This document shows positions 25,020 to 33,921 of a stretch of DNA of 64,000 bases, piece by piece. Origin of the DNA: an uncultured Parabacteroides sp. (lineage in GTDB: Bacteria; Bacteroidota; Bacteroidia; Bacteroidales; Tannerellaceae). The stretch lies in the NCBI GenBank assembly GCA_910577325.1, contig CAJTMR010000018.1, positions 1-64,000 on the forward strand. The letters run 5' to 3'. Under the pieces are notes generated by a model that was not told the origin of the DNA, made no database searches, and worked only from the letters and a program-made list of their open reading frames with translations. Numbering within the stretch: position 1 is the stretch's first letter; each line of letters opens with the position of its first letter. A program made the translations under genes and the position numbers.

Positions 25020-27866
25020 ATGAAGAAATTATTGTCACTGCCGCCTAATCTTGTCGGCAGTTTTCATGAGATAGCGGGTGTCGGTCCGGTAGATTGGTTT
25101 TGTACATCTGATCCTGTGGGGGGCCGTTTGGGATCGGGCGGAGGGACAACCTGGTTGCTTGAGGCTTGCCGCAAGGATGAAGATCCGGCCGGAATGTTGA
25201 CGATCGGTGAATGGCTGGCGCGTGAAAAACGGATTTTATTGCATGCCGGAGGGCAGAGCCGGCGTTTGCCCGGGTACGCGCCTTCGGGTAAAATATTGAC
25301 TCCCATCCCGGTGTTCAGGTGGGCAAGGGGACAGAAACTATCTCAAAATCTCCTTTCACTCCAACTGCCGCTGTATGAGGAGATCATGCGTAAAGCACCG
25401 GATTCGTTGCATACGCTGATCGCCAGCGGTGATGTTTACCTGCGCAACAGCGAGCCGTTGCAGGAGATTCCTGATGCCGATGTTGTTTGTTACGGTTTGT
25501 GGGCTGACCCTGCCCTTGCCACTCGCCACGGAGTATTCGTGTCGCACCGTAACTCTCCCGACCGGCTGGATTTCATGCTCCAGAAACCGACTCTCGATGA
25601 ATTGGGACGATTGGCAGGTACGCATCTTTTCCTGATGGACATAGGAGTTTGGCTGCTCAGTGACCGGGCGGTTGAGTTGCTGATGAAGTATTCTCATGAT
25701 CTGGGCGGGAAAAAGTTGAAGGAATATGATCTGTATTCCGAGTTCGGTCTTGCTCTCGGAGCTCATCCAGGTATTACCGACGAGGAGTTGAATGCGTTGA
25801 CCGTTGCCATCCTGCCGTTACCGGGAGGTGAGTTTTATCATTATGGTACGAGTCGCGAACTGATTTCTTCGACGTTGTCGGTGCAGAACCTTGTACGTGA
25901 CCAGCGGGCGATTATGCAACGCAAGGTCAAGCCGCATCCTGCCATGTTTGTTCAGAACGCCGAAGTTTGTTGTCTGTTGACTTCCGGCAACTCTGAACTA
26001 TGGATCGAAAACAGTTTTGTAGGTAAACGATGGATACTTGCCGATCGGCATGTGATAACGGGGGTTCCTGTGAACGACTGGGAACTGCATATCCCTTCCG
26101 GTGTCTGTATCGATGTCGTGCCTTTCGGTGATGAAGGATGGGTGGCGCGTCCGTACGGTTTCAATGATCCTTTCAAGGGAAATACGAATGAGGAGTCGAC
26201 ATTTTTCATGGGGCGTCCCGTTGTGGAATGGGCTGTGGAGCGAGGTGTCTGCTTGCCGGAGTGTGCCGACATACAAAATGCGGCCTTGTTTCCTGTCTGC
26301 CGGAGTATGGACGAGTTGGGTATTGTGCTGCGCTGGATGGTGTCTGAGCCTTGTCTGGATGAAGGACGCAAGGTGTGGGAAGCGGCTGAGAAGATGTCTG
26401 CAAACAGGCTTTCCGATTGTGCGAATCTTCGTCGTTTGTTTGCCCAGCGCGAAGTGTTCAGGAAGAAAAACTGGCCGATGCTTGCGGCCAATCATGATAA
26501 AAGCATTTTCTATCAGTTGGACTTGGCGGATGCCGCATCCGAATTTGTTACCGGAGGGATCACGTTGCCAGAGGCTTTGCCAGCGGATGTTTCGTTGATG
26601 AAGCGCGTGCATGACGCGATGTTTCGTGCCCGTGTCTTCCAGCTTTCGGGGGATGACCGGGGTATGGTGGAACAGCAGCAGGCATTCTCTTTGTTACGTG
26701 AGAGCCTGATCGGAACGATTGCAGAGGAGAAGCAGTCACCCCGCTTGAACGTGTATCGCGATCAGATCGTTTGGGGGCGCAGTCCCGTGCGCATCGACTT
26801 GGCTGGAGGCTGGACGGATACGCCTCCTTACTGCATGTATGCCGGAGGCAATGTCGTGAACGTGGCGATCGAATTGAATGGTCAACCTCCCTTGCAGGTC
26901 TACGTGAAACCGGCTCGCGAGTATCGTATCATTCTTCGTTCCATCGATATCGGGGCGATGGAGAGCATTTCCACTTGGGATGAATTACGTGACTTTAACA
27001 AGGTTGGATCTCCATTCTCTATCCCGAAGGCGGCGTTGGCCTTGGTCGGGTTTGCACCCGAATTTTCAGCAGACCGTTATGTTTCGTTGGAAGAACAGTT
27101 GAAAGCATTCGGATGTGGCTTGGAAGTGACGTTGCTGGCTGCAATTCCCGCCGGTTCGGGTTTGGGAACCAGTTCGATCCTTGCCGCTACGGTATTGGGC
27201 ACGTTGTCGGATTTTTGTGGGTTGGCGTGGGATAAGAGCGAGATAGGTAACCGGACGCTGATTCTTGAGCAGTTGCTCACGACCGGAGGGGGCTGGCAAG
27301 ACCAGTATGGAGGTGTCTTGCATGGATTGAAATTGTTGCAGACGGGTGAAGGATTCCGACAGAACCCGTCGGTACGCTGGTTACCGGAATATCTTTTTAC
27401 CGAACCGGAATACCGCGCCTGTCATCTGCTTTACTATACGGGGATTACCCGTACGGCGAAGGATATCCTTGCAGAAATCGTACGCGGAATGTTTTTAAAC
27501 AGCGGGACTCATCTTCGTCTGCTTTCTGAAATGAAAGTGCATGCTTTGGATATGTACGAGGCGATCCTTCGGGGTGATTTCGTTTCTTATGGTCGATTGG
27601 TCGGCAAAAGTTGGGAACAAAACAAGGCTCTTGATGCGGGGACAAATCCTCCTGCTGTGGAACGGCTTATAACTTGCATCAAGGATTATGCGCTGGGTTA
27701 TAAACTTCCCGGCGCCGGCGGAGGCGGTTACCTTTATATTATAGCCAAAGATCCGGAAGCCTCTTTGCAGATTCGTCGTCTTCTTACTGGTGGTCCGCAG
27801 AATGGCAATGCCCGCTTCGTTGAAATGAGTTTGTCGGATAAGGGGTTGCAGGTGAGCAGATCGTAA
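25020..27866 (+). CDS. fkp: bifunctional L-fucokinase / GDP-L-fucose pyrophosphorylase
   Basis: A 948-aa enzyme, essentially the length of B. fragilis Fkp (949). It turns free L-fucose into fucose-1-phosphate and then GDP-fucose for fucosylation of capsule and surface glycoproteins. The N-terminal pyrophosphorylase half has the nucleotide-binding start HAGGQSRRLPGYAPSGK. A left-handed helix-like middle follows. The C-terminal GHMP kinase has SPVRIDLAGGWTDTPPY, the ATP loop PAGSGLGTSSIL near residue 710, GGGWQDQYGG and LPGAGGGGYLYI near the end. It has its own promoter. The invertase gene upstream is divergent. Confidence 0.97.
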   Translation: MKKLLSLPPNLVGSFHEIAGVGPVDWFCTSDPVGGRLGSGGGTTWLLEACRKDEDPAGMLTIGEWLAREKRILLHAGGQSRRLPGYAPSGKILTPIPVFRWARGQKLSQNLLSLQLPLYEEIMRKAPDSLHTLIASGDVYLRNSEPLQEIPDADVVCYGLWADPALATRHGVFVSHRNSPDRLDFMLQKPTLDELGRLAGTHLFLMDIGVWLLSDRAVELLMKYSHDLGGKKLKEYDLYSEFGLALGAHPGITDEELNALTVAILPLPGGEFYHYGTSRELISSTLSVQNLVRDQRAIMQRKVKPHPAMFVQNAEVCCLLTSGNSELWIENSFVGKRWILADRHVITGVPVNDWELHIPSGVCIDVVPFGDEGWVARPYGFNDPFKGNTNEESTFFMGRPVVEWAVERGVCLPECADIQNAALFPVCRSMDELGIVLRWMVSEPCLDEGRKVWEAAEKMSANRLSDCANLRRLFAQREVFRKKNWPMLAANHDKSIFYQLDLADAASEFVTGGITLPEALPADVSLMKRVHDAMFRARVFQLSGDDRGMVEQQQAFSLLRESLIGTIAEEKQSPRLNVYRDQIVWGRSPVRIDLAGGWTDTPPYCMYAGGNVVNVAIELNGQPPLQVYVKPAREYRIILRSIDIGAMESISTWDELRDFNKVGSPFSIPKAALALVGFAPEFSADRYVSLEEQLKAFGCGLEVTLLAAIPAGSGLGTSSILAATVLGTLSDFCGLAWDKSEIGNRTLILEQLLTTGGGWQDQYGGVLHGLKLLQTGEGFRQNPSVRWLPEYLFTEPEYRACHLLYYTGITRTAKDILAEIVRGMFLNSGTHLRLLSEMKVHALDMYEAILRGDFVSYGRLVGKSWEQNKALDAGTNPPAVERLITCIKDYALGYKLPGAGGGGYLYIIAKDPEASLQIRRLLTGGPQNGNARFVEMSLSDKGLQVSRS

Positions 27867-27886
27867 ATTTATATGTGCTTATGAGA

Positions 27887-27919
27887 ACCCTTGGATCAAT
27901 TCAAAAAGATGGTTATTAG
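27887..27919 (+). pseudogene. remnant of a susD-like gene, last codons only
   Basis: The sequence ending AAAGATGGTTATTAG encodes GSIQKDGY-stop, matching the end of the intact SusD gene at 33898 (QLVQNDGY-stop). The spacing to the following phosphatase start is also the same. It shows that a second susD-phosphatase pair once stood here. Confidence 0.6.
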
Positions 27920-27942
27920 TGTATTAATGAAATCTCTTTACA

Positions 27943-28180
27943 ATGAGATCTATTAGAAGTCTGATATATGCCTTTTTATTTACAGTCGCTGTTCAGGTGG
28001 CAACTGCGCAGATAAAGATTCTTTACGGACCTTATCTGCAGAATGTGAAAGAGAACGAAGCGACCATTGCCTGAGAGGCGGATGAACCTTCCATCGGTTG
28101 GGTGGAATTGGCTCCGGATGACGGAACGCATTATTATGGAGAGGAAAGGACTAAATATTTCGATACGACTAACGGGGTTA
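27943..28180 (+). pseudogene. 5' fragment of a duplicated metallophosphoesterase gene
   Basis: The first 238 bases line up without gaps to the intact gene at 33922-34159, with about 38 differences (84% identity by hand count), many at third positions. Codon 44 is TGA (28072-28074) where the intact gene has TGG. The similarity stops exactly where the 173-bp foldback element begins (28181), and nothing after the element resembles the rest of the gene. A dead, truncated paralogue. Confidence 0.88.
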
Positions 28181-28353
28181 AGAGCCTGTTTAAATTTTGT
28201 TCAACATTCTTTTGAGAGTTTTTTTTGAGTATGTTTTTCTGTTTTTATAAGGAGCATAGCGGGCTATGTGACGAATAAAAACAGGAAAACAGACCGGAAA
28301 GAAACTCAAAAGAAGTTGAAAAAAACTTTTTGAACAAAATTTAAACAGGCTCT
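28181..28353. mobile_element. 173-bp foldback (MITE-like) element, copy 1
   Basis: Perfect 24-bp terminal inverted repeats (AGAGCCTGTTTAAATTTTG... at 28181-28204 and its complement at 28330-28353). Inside, further arms pair imperfectly (TGTTTTTCTGTTTTTAT with ATAAAAACAGGAAAACA) around a central CATAGC-GG-GCTATG, so the whole unit can fold into one long hairpin. It has no ORF. The same sequence occurs reversed at 48648-48820 with only 2 differences. It interrupts or bounds the phosphatase remnant. Clear target duplications were not seen. Confidence 0.8.
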
Positions 28354-28492
28354 TACTATCTCCGAATGATGCCTTTCATTCATATCTCTTTCAATCAGCT
28401 TATATCCGTTGCTTGGATTATTTTAAGAAAAGTCTCTCGATTGAAAAATGCCATTCACAAGCGTGACGTGACGGAACGTGTTAAATTATCCA

Positions 28493-28556
28493 CCGTAAAG
28501 CTATGCTTTAGGTGTCCTAACCCATAAGGTTAGCTCTTGTAAAGCTATGGGTTGGG
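28493..28556. repeat. short dyad repeat, copy B
   Basis: 28493-28526 matches the reverse complement of the repeat at 20627-20666 at about 31 of 34 bases (CCGTAAAGCTATGCTTTAGGT, then TAACCCATA), and TAAAGCTATGGGTT recurs at 28540-28553. It is intergenic. The neighbouring stretch 28354-28600 holds no gene. Confidence 0.5.
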
Positions 28557-28605
28557 ATTCGGGTAGAAATTTAGCTGTGCGTGGGGTATTTATGAATGAC
28601 ATTCA

Positions 28606-28635
28606 TTGGCATTTAAAAAAAATGATTTATATTTG
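28606..28635 (+). promoter_or_regulatory. promoter of the SusC/SusD locus
   Basis: TTGG at 28606-28609 and TATATTTG at 28628-28635, 18 bases apart, a good Bacteroidetes promoter. It would give a ~455-nt leader before the susC-like start at 29095. Confidence 0.6.
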
Positions 28636-28665
28636 TCGAAAAGTAATTTAATATAAAAAGCAAAA

Positions 28666-28866
28666 ATGAAATTCGATCATACGTTTTGGCAAAATATGCG
28701 GGACGTTGCGGCTATGGCATGGGGAGATGGCGAGGTGTGGAATTTCTGTTTGTTGAAAGGGTTGCGATCCTATAATATTGTTAACCTGGTATCCTCCTTG
28801 CCTTACAAGGAGGATATTCTTTGGTATACCAAAGAATATCGAATCTTTATTTATCGTTTCTGCTGA
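28666..28866 (+). CDS. possible leader ORF (66 aa), doubtful
   Basis: An ORF beginning ~25 nt after the inferred transcript start with an A-rich ribosome-binding region (MKFDHTFWQNMRDVAAMAWGDGEVWNF). It is unrecognised and rich in Trp, Tyr and Phe. The perfect hairpins at 28791-28840 lie inside it, so the region is more likely a structured RNA leader, or a leader peptide whose translation affects folding. Low confidence as a protein gene. Confidence 0.25.
   Translation: MKFDHTFWQNMRDVAAMAWGDGEVWNFCLLKGLRSYNIVNLVSSLPYKEDILWYTKEYRIFIYRFC
28791..28840 (+). promoter_or_regulatory. two overlapping perfect hairpins in the susC leader
   Basis: Hairpin 1: ATCCTCCTTG (28791-28800) pairs with CAAGGAGGAT (28806-28815), loop CCTTA. 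Hairpin 2: a perfect 28-bp palindrome at 28813-28840 whose half is GATATTCTTTGGTA. They share three bases (28813-28815), so full formation of one disturbs the other, a layout typical of alternative RNA structures. The AGGAGG inside hairpin 1 would be a sequestered ribosome-binding-like motif. Confidence 0.55.
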
Positions 28867-28987
28867 TTTTCTGAAAGCAGGATTAATCAAGCATATATAT
28901 AATGTAGGCATTGGACTGTTTCAGATGGCTCAATGCGGACTTCTTTGTGTAATTTTAAAAACAAATGCTTATGGAGAATTGAAATGT

Positions 28988-29050
28988 CCTATCAGGAACG
29001 TTGCCGCCCGATAGGGTCGGTGCGTTGTAGCCGGGTGCATCGTGCCCCGT
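28988..29050 (+). promoter_or_regulatory. GC-rich structured segment just before susC
   Basis: CCTATC (28988-28993) can pair with GATAGG (29010-29015), with an inner CCG-CCC-GATA-GGG alternative. A second stem forms from GGGTGCA (29033-29039) and TGCCCC (29043-29048). It ends ~45 nt before the susC-like ATG and is more GC-rich than its surroundings. A regulatory RNA fold is possible but unproven. Confidence 0.35.
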
Positions 29051-29094
29051 AAGGAGTTAACTGATTTTATAGTACTAATAAAAAATTGCATGGT

Positions 29095-32000
29095 ATGAAT
29101 AGAAAGATACCTGTTGCGACGTTATCTGCATTTTTGGTCGCAACATCGCCGGTGATGGCAATAAATGAATTGAGTGGCAATGCTGAAACGGAGCATGTGT
29201 CTTTGGCAAGTGTTCAACAGGCCAGGAAGACAATTAGAGGTACGGTTGTCGATAATACCGGCCTTCCTGTTATAGGAGCAAATGTCATTGTGAAAGGGAG
29301 TGCCGGTGTTGGTACGGTTACAAATGTTGACGGTGATTTTATATTGGAAGGGATTGAAGACGGTGCGACATTGATGATCTCCTATATCGGTTATGTAGAC
29401 CAGGAGATTGCCGTAGCGAAAGGAAAAAGCGATTATAAAATTACGATCCACGAAGATACACAAAATCTGGATGAAGTAGTTGTTGTCGGTTATGGAACAC
29501 AAACCAAAGTAAATCTGACAGGTGCGGTGAGCACGATCAGTAAAGACGAATTGATCAACCGGCCGGTGACGAATATCTCCTCTGCTCTCCAGGGATTGAC
29601 GCCGGGGGTTACGATTACTTCCGGGTCAGGCAGTCCGGGACGTGACGGGTCGACTATCCGTGTGCGTGGTGTCGGAACATTGAACAATGCCAACCCGTAT
29701 ATATTGGTGGATGGGATCGAAACCGGGACATTCGATTCTATCGACCCTAACGATATCGAGTCCATATCTGTTTTGAAGGATGCGGCATCTGCCGCCATTT
29801 ATGGATCAAAAGCAGCCAATGGCGTGATCTTGGTTACGACCAAGCGAGGTAAATCGGGAAAAGCGATGGTCTCTTATAACGGAAATGTCAGCCTTTCCAA
29901 TGTATCGACTCTGATTGAAAGATTGGATTCTTACGACTATGCCCGTCTATATAATGATTTGTTAAGCCAAACAGGTGCTTCGCCTCGTTTTACGGATGAA
30001 GACATCCGCTTGTTTAAAGACGGTTCCGACCCGTACGGGCATCCTAATACCAAGTGGTTGGACTACATATTCCGTACGGGATTCATGCATAAGCACAATC
30101 TGAATGTGAGTGGAGGTTCCGAAGATGTAAAGTATATGGCTTCCGCCGGATTTTTGGGGCAAGAAGGAACGATGAAAAATTCTGACCGCCAGCAGTTCAA
30201 TATTCGTACGAACTTGGACATCAAATTGTCGGATAAGTTTACTATGCGTACCAACATGGCATTTATCCATAATCAATATTCCAATCCGAATGCTTCGTAT
30301 GGAGGCGGTTCCGGCCAGTTGATACGCCAGGCAGCCCGTATGGCTCCATGGATTCCTTATAAGAAAGAAGATGGTTCTTATGGTTCTATCTCGGATGGAA
30401 ACCCGGTAGCATGGTTGGATATTGACAGCAAAGTGAATTACCTGCAACAGAATTTTTCCGGTGTATTGGCGTTTGATTATCATCTTTTGGATGGGTTGAC
30501 CTTTACGTTGCAAGGGGCTTATGTGACCGATGTCAAGGAAACGAAAGATTATCGTAAGGAATGCTGGTATGACGAGGTGAATTATCACGGACCGGATCAA
30601 TTGACGGAAACGGTCAACAGATGGAGCCGGTATACGTTGGATGCGTTGGTGAACTATGATAAGGTATTTGGCCGGGACCATCACTTCAAGGCAATGGCCG
30701 GCTATAAGATCGAAAAATATGACAATAGGGAATTGAAAGCTTTCAGAAAGAATTTCCCGAATAGCGATGTTACCGATTTGAATGGCGGTGATTCGGCTAC
30801 GCAGACGAATAGCGGTTATTCCCGTGAATTGGCGTTGTTGTCTTATTTCGGACGTCTCAACTATGACTACCGGGGCAAATATCTGTTGGAAGCTAATTTC
30901 CGTGCAGATGCCTCTTCCCGTTTTGCCGATGGTTTTCGTTGGGGGTATTTCCCTTCATTCTCTGGTGGTTGGCGTATCTCGGAGGAAGATTTCATGGAAA
31001 ACACAAAAGGATGGTTGCAGTCTTTGAAGCTCAGAGGGTCTTGGGGATTGCTCGGAAATCAGGATGCTGTGGAGGGCGAGTATTATCCGTATTTGCCGAC
31101 TTTATATATCGGAAAGAATTTCCCGTTTGGCGGCACGGTTCATCAGGGCATTACGGTTGTAAGCCATAAAGTGACAACTATTTCTTGGGAAAAGTCCATG
31201 AACTGGGGGATCGGTTTTGACATGAATTTCTTGGACGATTTCATGTTGAGCCTTGAATATTATAATCGTAAGACTACCGATATTATTATGGATATCCCTG
31301 TCTCCGATACGTTTGGCATATCCGGAACCTATCAGGACAACAAAGGGGCGTTGCGCAATAGCGGTATTGAAGCCGGTTTTGCTTGGAACCATTCCTTCAA
31401 TAAGGACTGGAGAATGGGCGTCAATGCGAATTTCTCCTATAACAAAAACAAGTTGCTCGACTTGGCCGGTGTGAACGAAATTATAGATGGTTATATGATT
31501 AACCGGATCGGTTCGCCCTACGAATCGTTTTATGTGTATGACGTGGGCGGGTTGTTCCAGAGTGATGAGGAAGCTGCCGCGTATGAAAAGCAATACGGCA
31601 ATCCTTGGTCGCTTCCTTTCAAGGGTGGTGATTTCCGGATCAAAGATGCTGACGGAGATGGCAAACTGACCGATAAGGACCGTGTTGTGAAAGGTTCTCA
31701 GCAGCCCAAGACGACTTTCGGGTTGACGTTGAGTGCGGGATGGAAAAATTTCGATTTGTCTGTGTTCATACAAGGTGTGACAGGTACAAACCGTTATTTC
31801 ACAAAAGAAGCGGCGGGTTTGTTTGTCGGTGATACCTCTCATCCGAATACGTGCTGGCTTGATGCTTGGACTCCTGAAAACAAAAACGCTGATTGGCCAC
31901 GTATGTTTTTGGAAGAAAGTTCGATCAGTGCTCCTGACCGTGTACGCTCTTCTTTCTGGTGCATGAACACGGATTATTTGCGTATCAAGAACATCAATTT

Positions 32001-32190
32001 CGGCTATACGTTGCCGAAATCCGTTACGAATAAATTGGGTATCGCCAATGTACGTCTTTATTATACAGGAGAAAACCTGCTTACTTTTGACAGCCTTCCG
32101 TTCAATGTGGATCCGGAATCCGGTTCCGGCGATATGGACGGTTATCCGACAAGCAGAAGTCATTCGTTTGGTATTAATGTCACATTTTAA
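29095..32190 (+). CDS. SusC/RagA-type TonB-linked outer-membrane transporter
   Basis: A 1031-aa TonB-dependent importer that pairs with a SusD lipoprotein to take up an oligomer. The start at 29095 (MNRKIPVATLSAFLVATSPVMA) gives a signal peptide; a TTG nine bases earlier is less likely. Domains in order: carboxypeptidase-like beta-sandwich (about 45-130, GTVVDNTGLPVIGANVIVKG), TonB box region (EVVVVGYGTQTK), plug (TGAVSTISKDELINRPV, GVGTLNNANPYILVDG, VLKDAASAAIYGSKAANGVILVTTKRG), and a 22-strand barrel ending FGINVTF. It is the first gene of a three-gene operon; the SusD gene follows 13 bp later. No sigma/anti-sigma or HTCS gene is directly attached. Confidence 0.96.
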   Translation: MNRKIPVATLSAFLVATSPVMAINELSGNAETEHVSLASVQQARKTIRGTVVDNTGLPVIGANVIVKGSAGVGTVTNVDGDFILEGIEDGATLMISYIGYVDQEIAVAKGKSDYKITIHEDTQNLDEVVVVGYGTQTKVNLTGAVSTISKDELINRPVTNISSALQGLTPGVTITSGSGSPGRDGSTIRVRGVGTLNNANPYILVDGIETGTFDSIDPNDIESISVLKDAASAAIYGSKAANGVILVTTKRGKSGKAMVSYNGNVSLSNVSTLIERLDSYDYARLYNDLLSQTGASPRFTDEDIRLFKDGSDPYGHPNTKWLDYIFRTGFMHKHNLNVSGGSEDVKYMASAGFLGQEGTMKNSDRQQFNIRTNLDIKLSDKFTMRTNMAFIHNQYSNPNASYGGGSGQLIRQAARMAPWIPYKKEDGSYGSISDGNPVAWLDIDSKVNYLQQNFSGVLAFDYHLLDGLTFTLQGAYVTDVKETKDYRKECWYDEVNYHGPDQLTETVNRWSRYTLDALVNYDKVFGRDHHFKAMAGYKIEKYDNRELKAFRKNFPNSDVTDLNGGDSATQTNSGYSRELALLSYFGRLNYDYRGKYLLEANFRADASSRFADGFRWGYFPSFSGGWRISEEDFMENTKGWLQSLKLRGSWGLLGNQDAVEGEYYPYLPTLYIGKNFPFGGTVHQGITVVSHKVTTISWEKSMNWGIGFDMNFLDDFMLSLEYYNRKTTDIIMDIPVSDTFGISGTYQDNKGALRNSGIEAGFAWNHSFNKDWRMGVNANFSYNKNKLLDLAGVNEIIDGYMINRIGSPYESFYVYDVGGLFQSDEEAAAYEKQYGNPWSLPFKGGDFRIKDADGDGKLTDKDRVVKGSQQPKTTFGLTLSAGWKNFDLSVFIQGVTGTNRYFTKEAAGLFVGDTSHPNTCWLDAWTPENKNADWPRMFLEESSISAPDRVRSSFWCMNTDYLRIKNINFGYTLPKSVTNKLGIANVRLYYTGENLLTFDSLPFNVDPESGSGDMDGYPTSRSHSFGINVTF

Positions 32191-32203
32191 AAGGAATTGA
32201 ATT

Positions 32204-33898
32204 ATGAAACTAAAAAAAATAGTAAGTCTTGCTGCTTTTTTAGCGACTGCGAGCGTTTTCGCTTCTTGTGATGATTTCTTTGATTTAAGCCCGAAAGATC
32301 AGTTGACGAGCAACATATTTTGGAAAACGGTCGATGATGTCGATGCCGCCGTGACGGCTTCTTACAACTGGTGGGTCAATAACTTTGTCGGATCGAAGTT
32401 TATTTTTTATGAGGATACTTATTCGGACATAGGTTTCAACTATACGAATACATCCAAGATACGAGATATGGGACGTGGAGCCGTTTCACCGTCCTCTGCC
32501 CCGAATTATTGGAGGCAGTATGAGACGATACGCCGTTGTAATTTTGTAATTGAAAATATTGATTTGGTTCCAGCTTCGGCCATGACGGAAACTCAGAAGA
32601 ATGATTTTTTGGCACAAGTACGGGCGATCCGTGGATATAGCCATGCTTATTTGGCGACTTGGTATGGAGATGCCGTGATCATGGATTTTGTCCCGGCAAC
32701 GGCAGATGATGCCAAACTTCCGCGTGAACCGGAAGCGAAAGTGAAAGAGCATGTCATGAACGACTTGAACTGGAGTGCTGACCATATTGCGGAGAAACCG
32801 GCTGAAAAGGGGCGTATTGCCAAAGGTACGGTTCTCTCCATGATCGCCCGTTTCAATTTGTTGTGGGGCAATTATTCGGAGGCGCTGGATGCAGCTAATA
32901 AAGTAATTGCTCTGGACCAGTATGAGCTGGATCCTGATTTCTTGAATATGTTCTCTATGGTCGGTCAGGGGTCGAAGGAAATTATTTGTACTTACGAACA
33001 TGTTCAGACTACTTATGCTTTTACCGATGTGATTCGTCTTTACAACAATGCTGACGGCGGTTGGGCTTCGGCTGTACCTACTCAGAAATTGGTCGACATG
33101 TTTGAAATGGCAGATGGCAAGTTGATTGATGAGCCGGGTTCCGGCTATGATCCGGTCCATCCGTTCTACAATCGTGATCCGAGATTGAAAAATACGGTTA
33201 TCTATTCCGGATTGGACTGGGTGGGACGTAATAATATACCGCGCATTTTCAATACACTTGACAAGACGTTGACGAACGGTTCTTCTAATAAGGACTATTA
33301 TACGGCGGCAGATAATGCGTCTCATACCGGCATGTTATGGGCGAAGTATTTGTATCCTAACCAAGGGCAATATTCTACTTCCATGGGTGATGACGCTTTG
33401 TGTCCGATCATATTCCGGTATGCGGAAATACTGTTGACGAAAGCCGAATGCTTGGTCGAACTGAACCAGGATTTACAGGAAGCGATGAACATCATCGACC
33501 GGTTACGTTTGCGCGGAGGCCATATTGCTGTAGACCGCTCTAAATATGATACACAAGCCAAAGTGCGTGAACTGGTAAGAAGGGAACGCACGATAGAACT
33601 GGCTGGTGAAGGTTTTCGTTTTGAAGATATCGTTCGTTGGGATGAGTATGACAAGAACGGAGCCAAAACCGGAAGGAAAGTGGCAGAATCCGTTATGCCG
33701 GGCGACTTGTACCGTTTGTGTGGTACGGTTGATTATGCCGAGCCGGATCCTGACCGCCGTGCCGTGGTAGATGTGAATGCTTCGCGTGAAGACCGTCTTG
33801 TCGAAGTACGTTATTTTGACAAGAAACAATTCCATTTGCCTATTCTGCAAGCAGAAATGGATGCCAATCCTCAATTGGTCCAGAATGATGGTTATTAG
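32204..33898 (+). CDS. SusD/RagB-type surface glycan-binding lipoprotein
   Basis: A 564-aa lipoprotein with lipobox Cys in SVFASCDDFFDLSPKDQLT, the classical SusD opening. Helical TPR-like scaffold segments follow, including FWKTVDDVDAAVTASYNWW and the C-terminal RYAEILLTKAECLVELNQ and RRERTIELAGEGFRFEDIVRWDEY, diagnostic for RagB/SusD. It forms the lid of the SusC transporter at the cell surface and helps choose the ligand. It is followed 23 bp later by the metallophosphoesterase gene, and the same susD-phosphatase junction is seen in decayed form at 27.9 kb. Confidence 0.96.
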   Translation: MKLKKIVSLAAFLATASVFASCDDFFDLSPKDQLTSNIFWKTVDDVDAAVTASYNWWVNNFVGSKFIFYEDTYSDIGFNYTNTSKIRDMGRGAVSPSSAPNYWRQYETIRRCNFVIENIDLVPASAMTETQKNDFLAQVRAIRGYSHAYLATWYGDAVIMDFVPATADDAKLPREPEAKVKEHVMNDLNWSADHIAEKPAEKGRIAKGTVLSMIARFNLLWGNYSEALDAANKVIALDQYELDPDFLNMFSMVGQGSKEIICTYEHVQTTYAFTDVIRLYNNADGGWASAVPTQKLVDMFEMADGKLIDEPGSGYDPVHPFYNRDPRLKNTVIYSGLDWVGRNNIPRIFNTLDKTLTNGSSNKDYYTAADNASHTGMLWAKYLYPNQGQYSTSMGDDALCPIIFRYAEILLTKAECLVELNQDLQEAMNIIDRLRLRGGHIAVDRSKYDTQAKVRELVRRERTIELAGEGFRFEDIVRWDEYDKNGAKTGRKVAESVMPGDLYRLCGTVDYAEPDPDRRAVVDVNASREDRLVEVRYFDKKQFHLPILQAEMDANPQLVQNDGY

Positions 33899-33921
33899 TA
33901 GATTAATTAAATTTGTTTACA

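Noticed and set aside
28648..28911. 87-aa minus-strand ORF in the susC leader.
   Set aside because: It overlaps the promoter and the hairpins and has no recognisable features; the palindromes keep both strands open by symmetry.
31102..32163. 353-aa minus-strand ORF within the SusC-like gene.
   Set aside because: The sense-strand frame is an unambiguous TonB-dependent transporter; the antisense frame shows no coding features.
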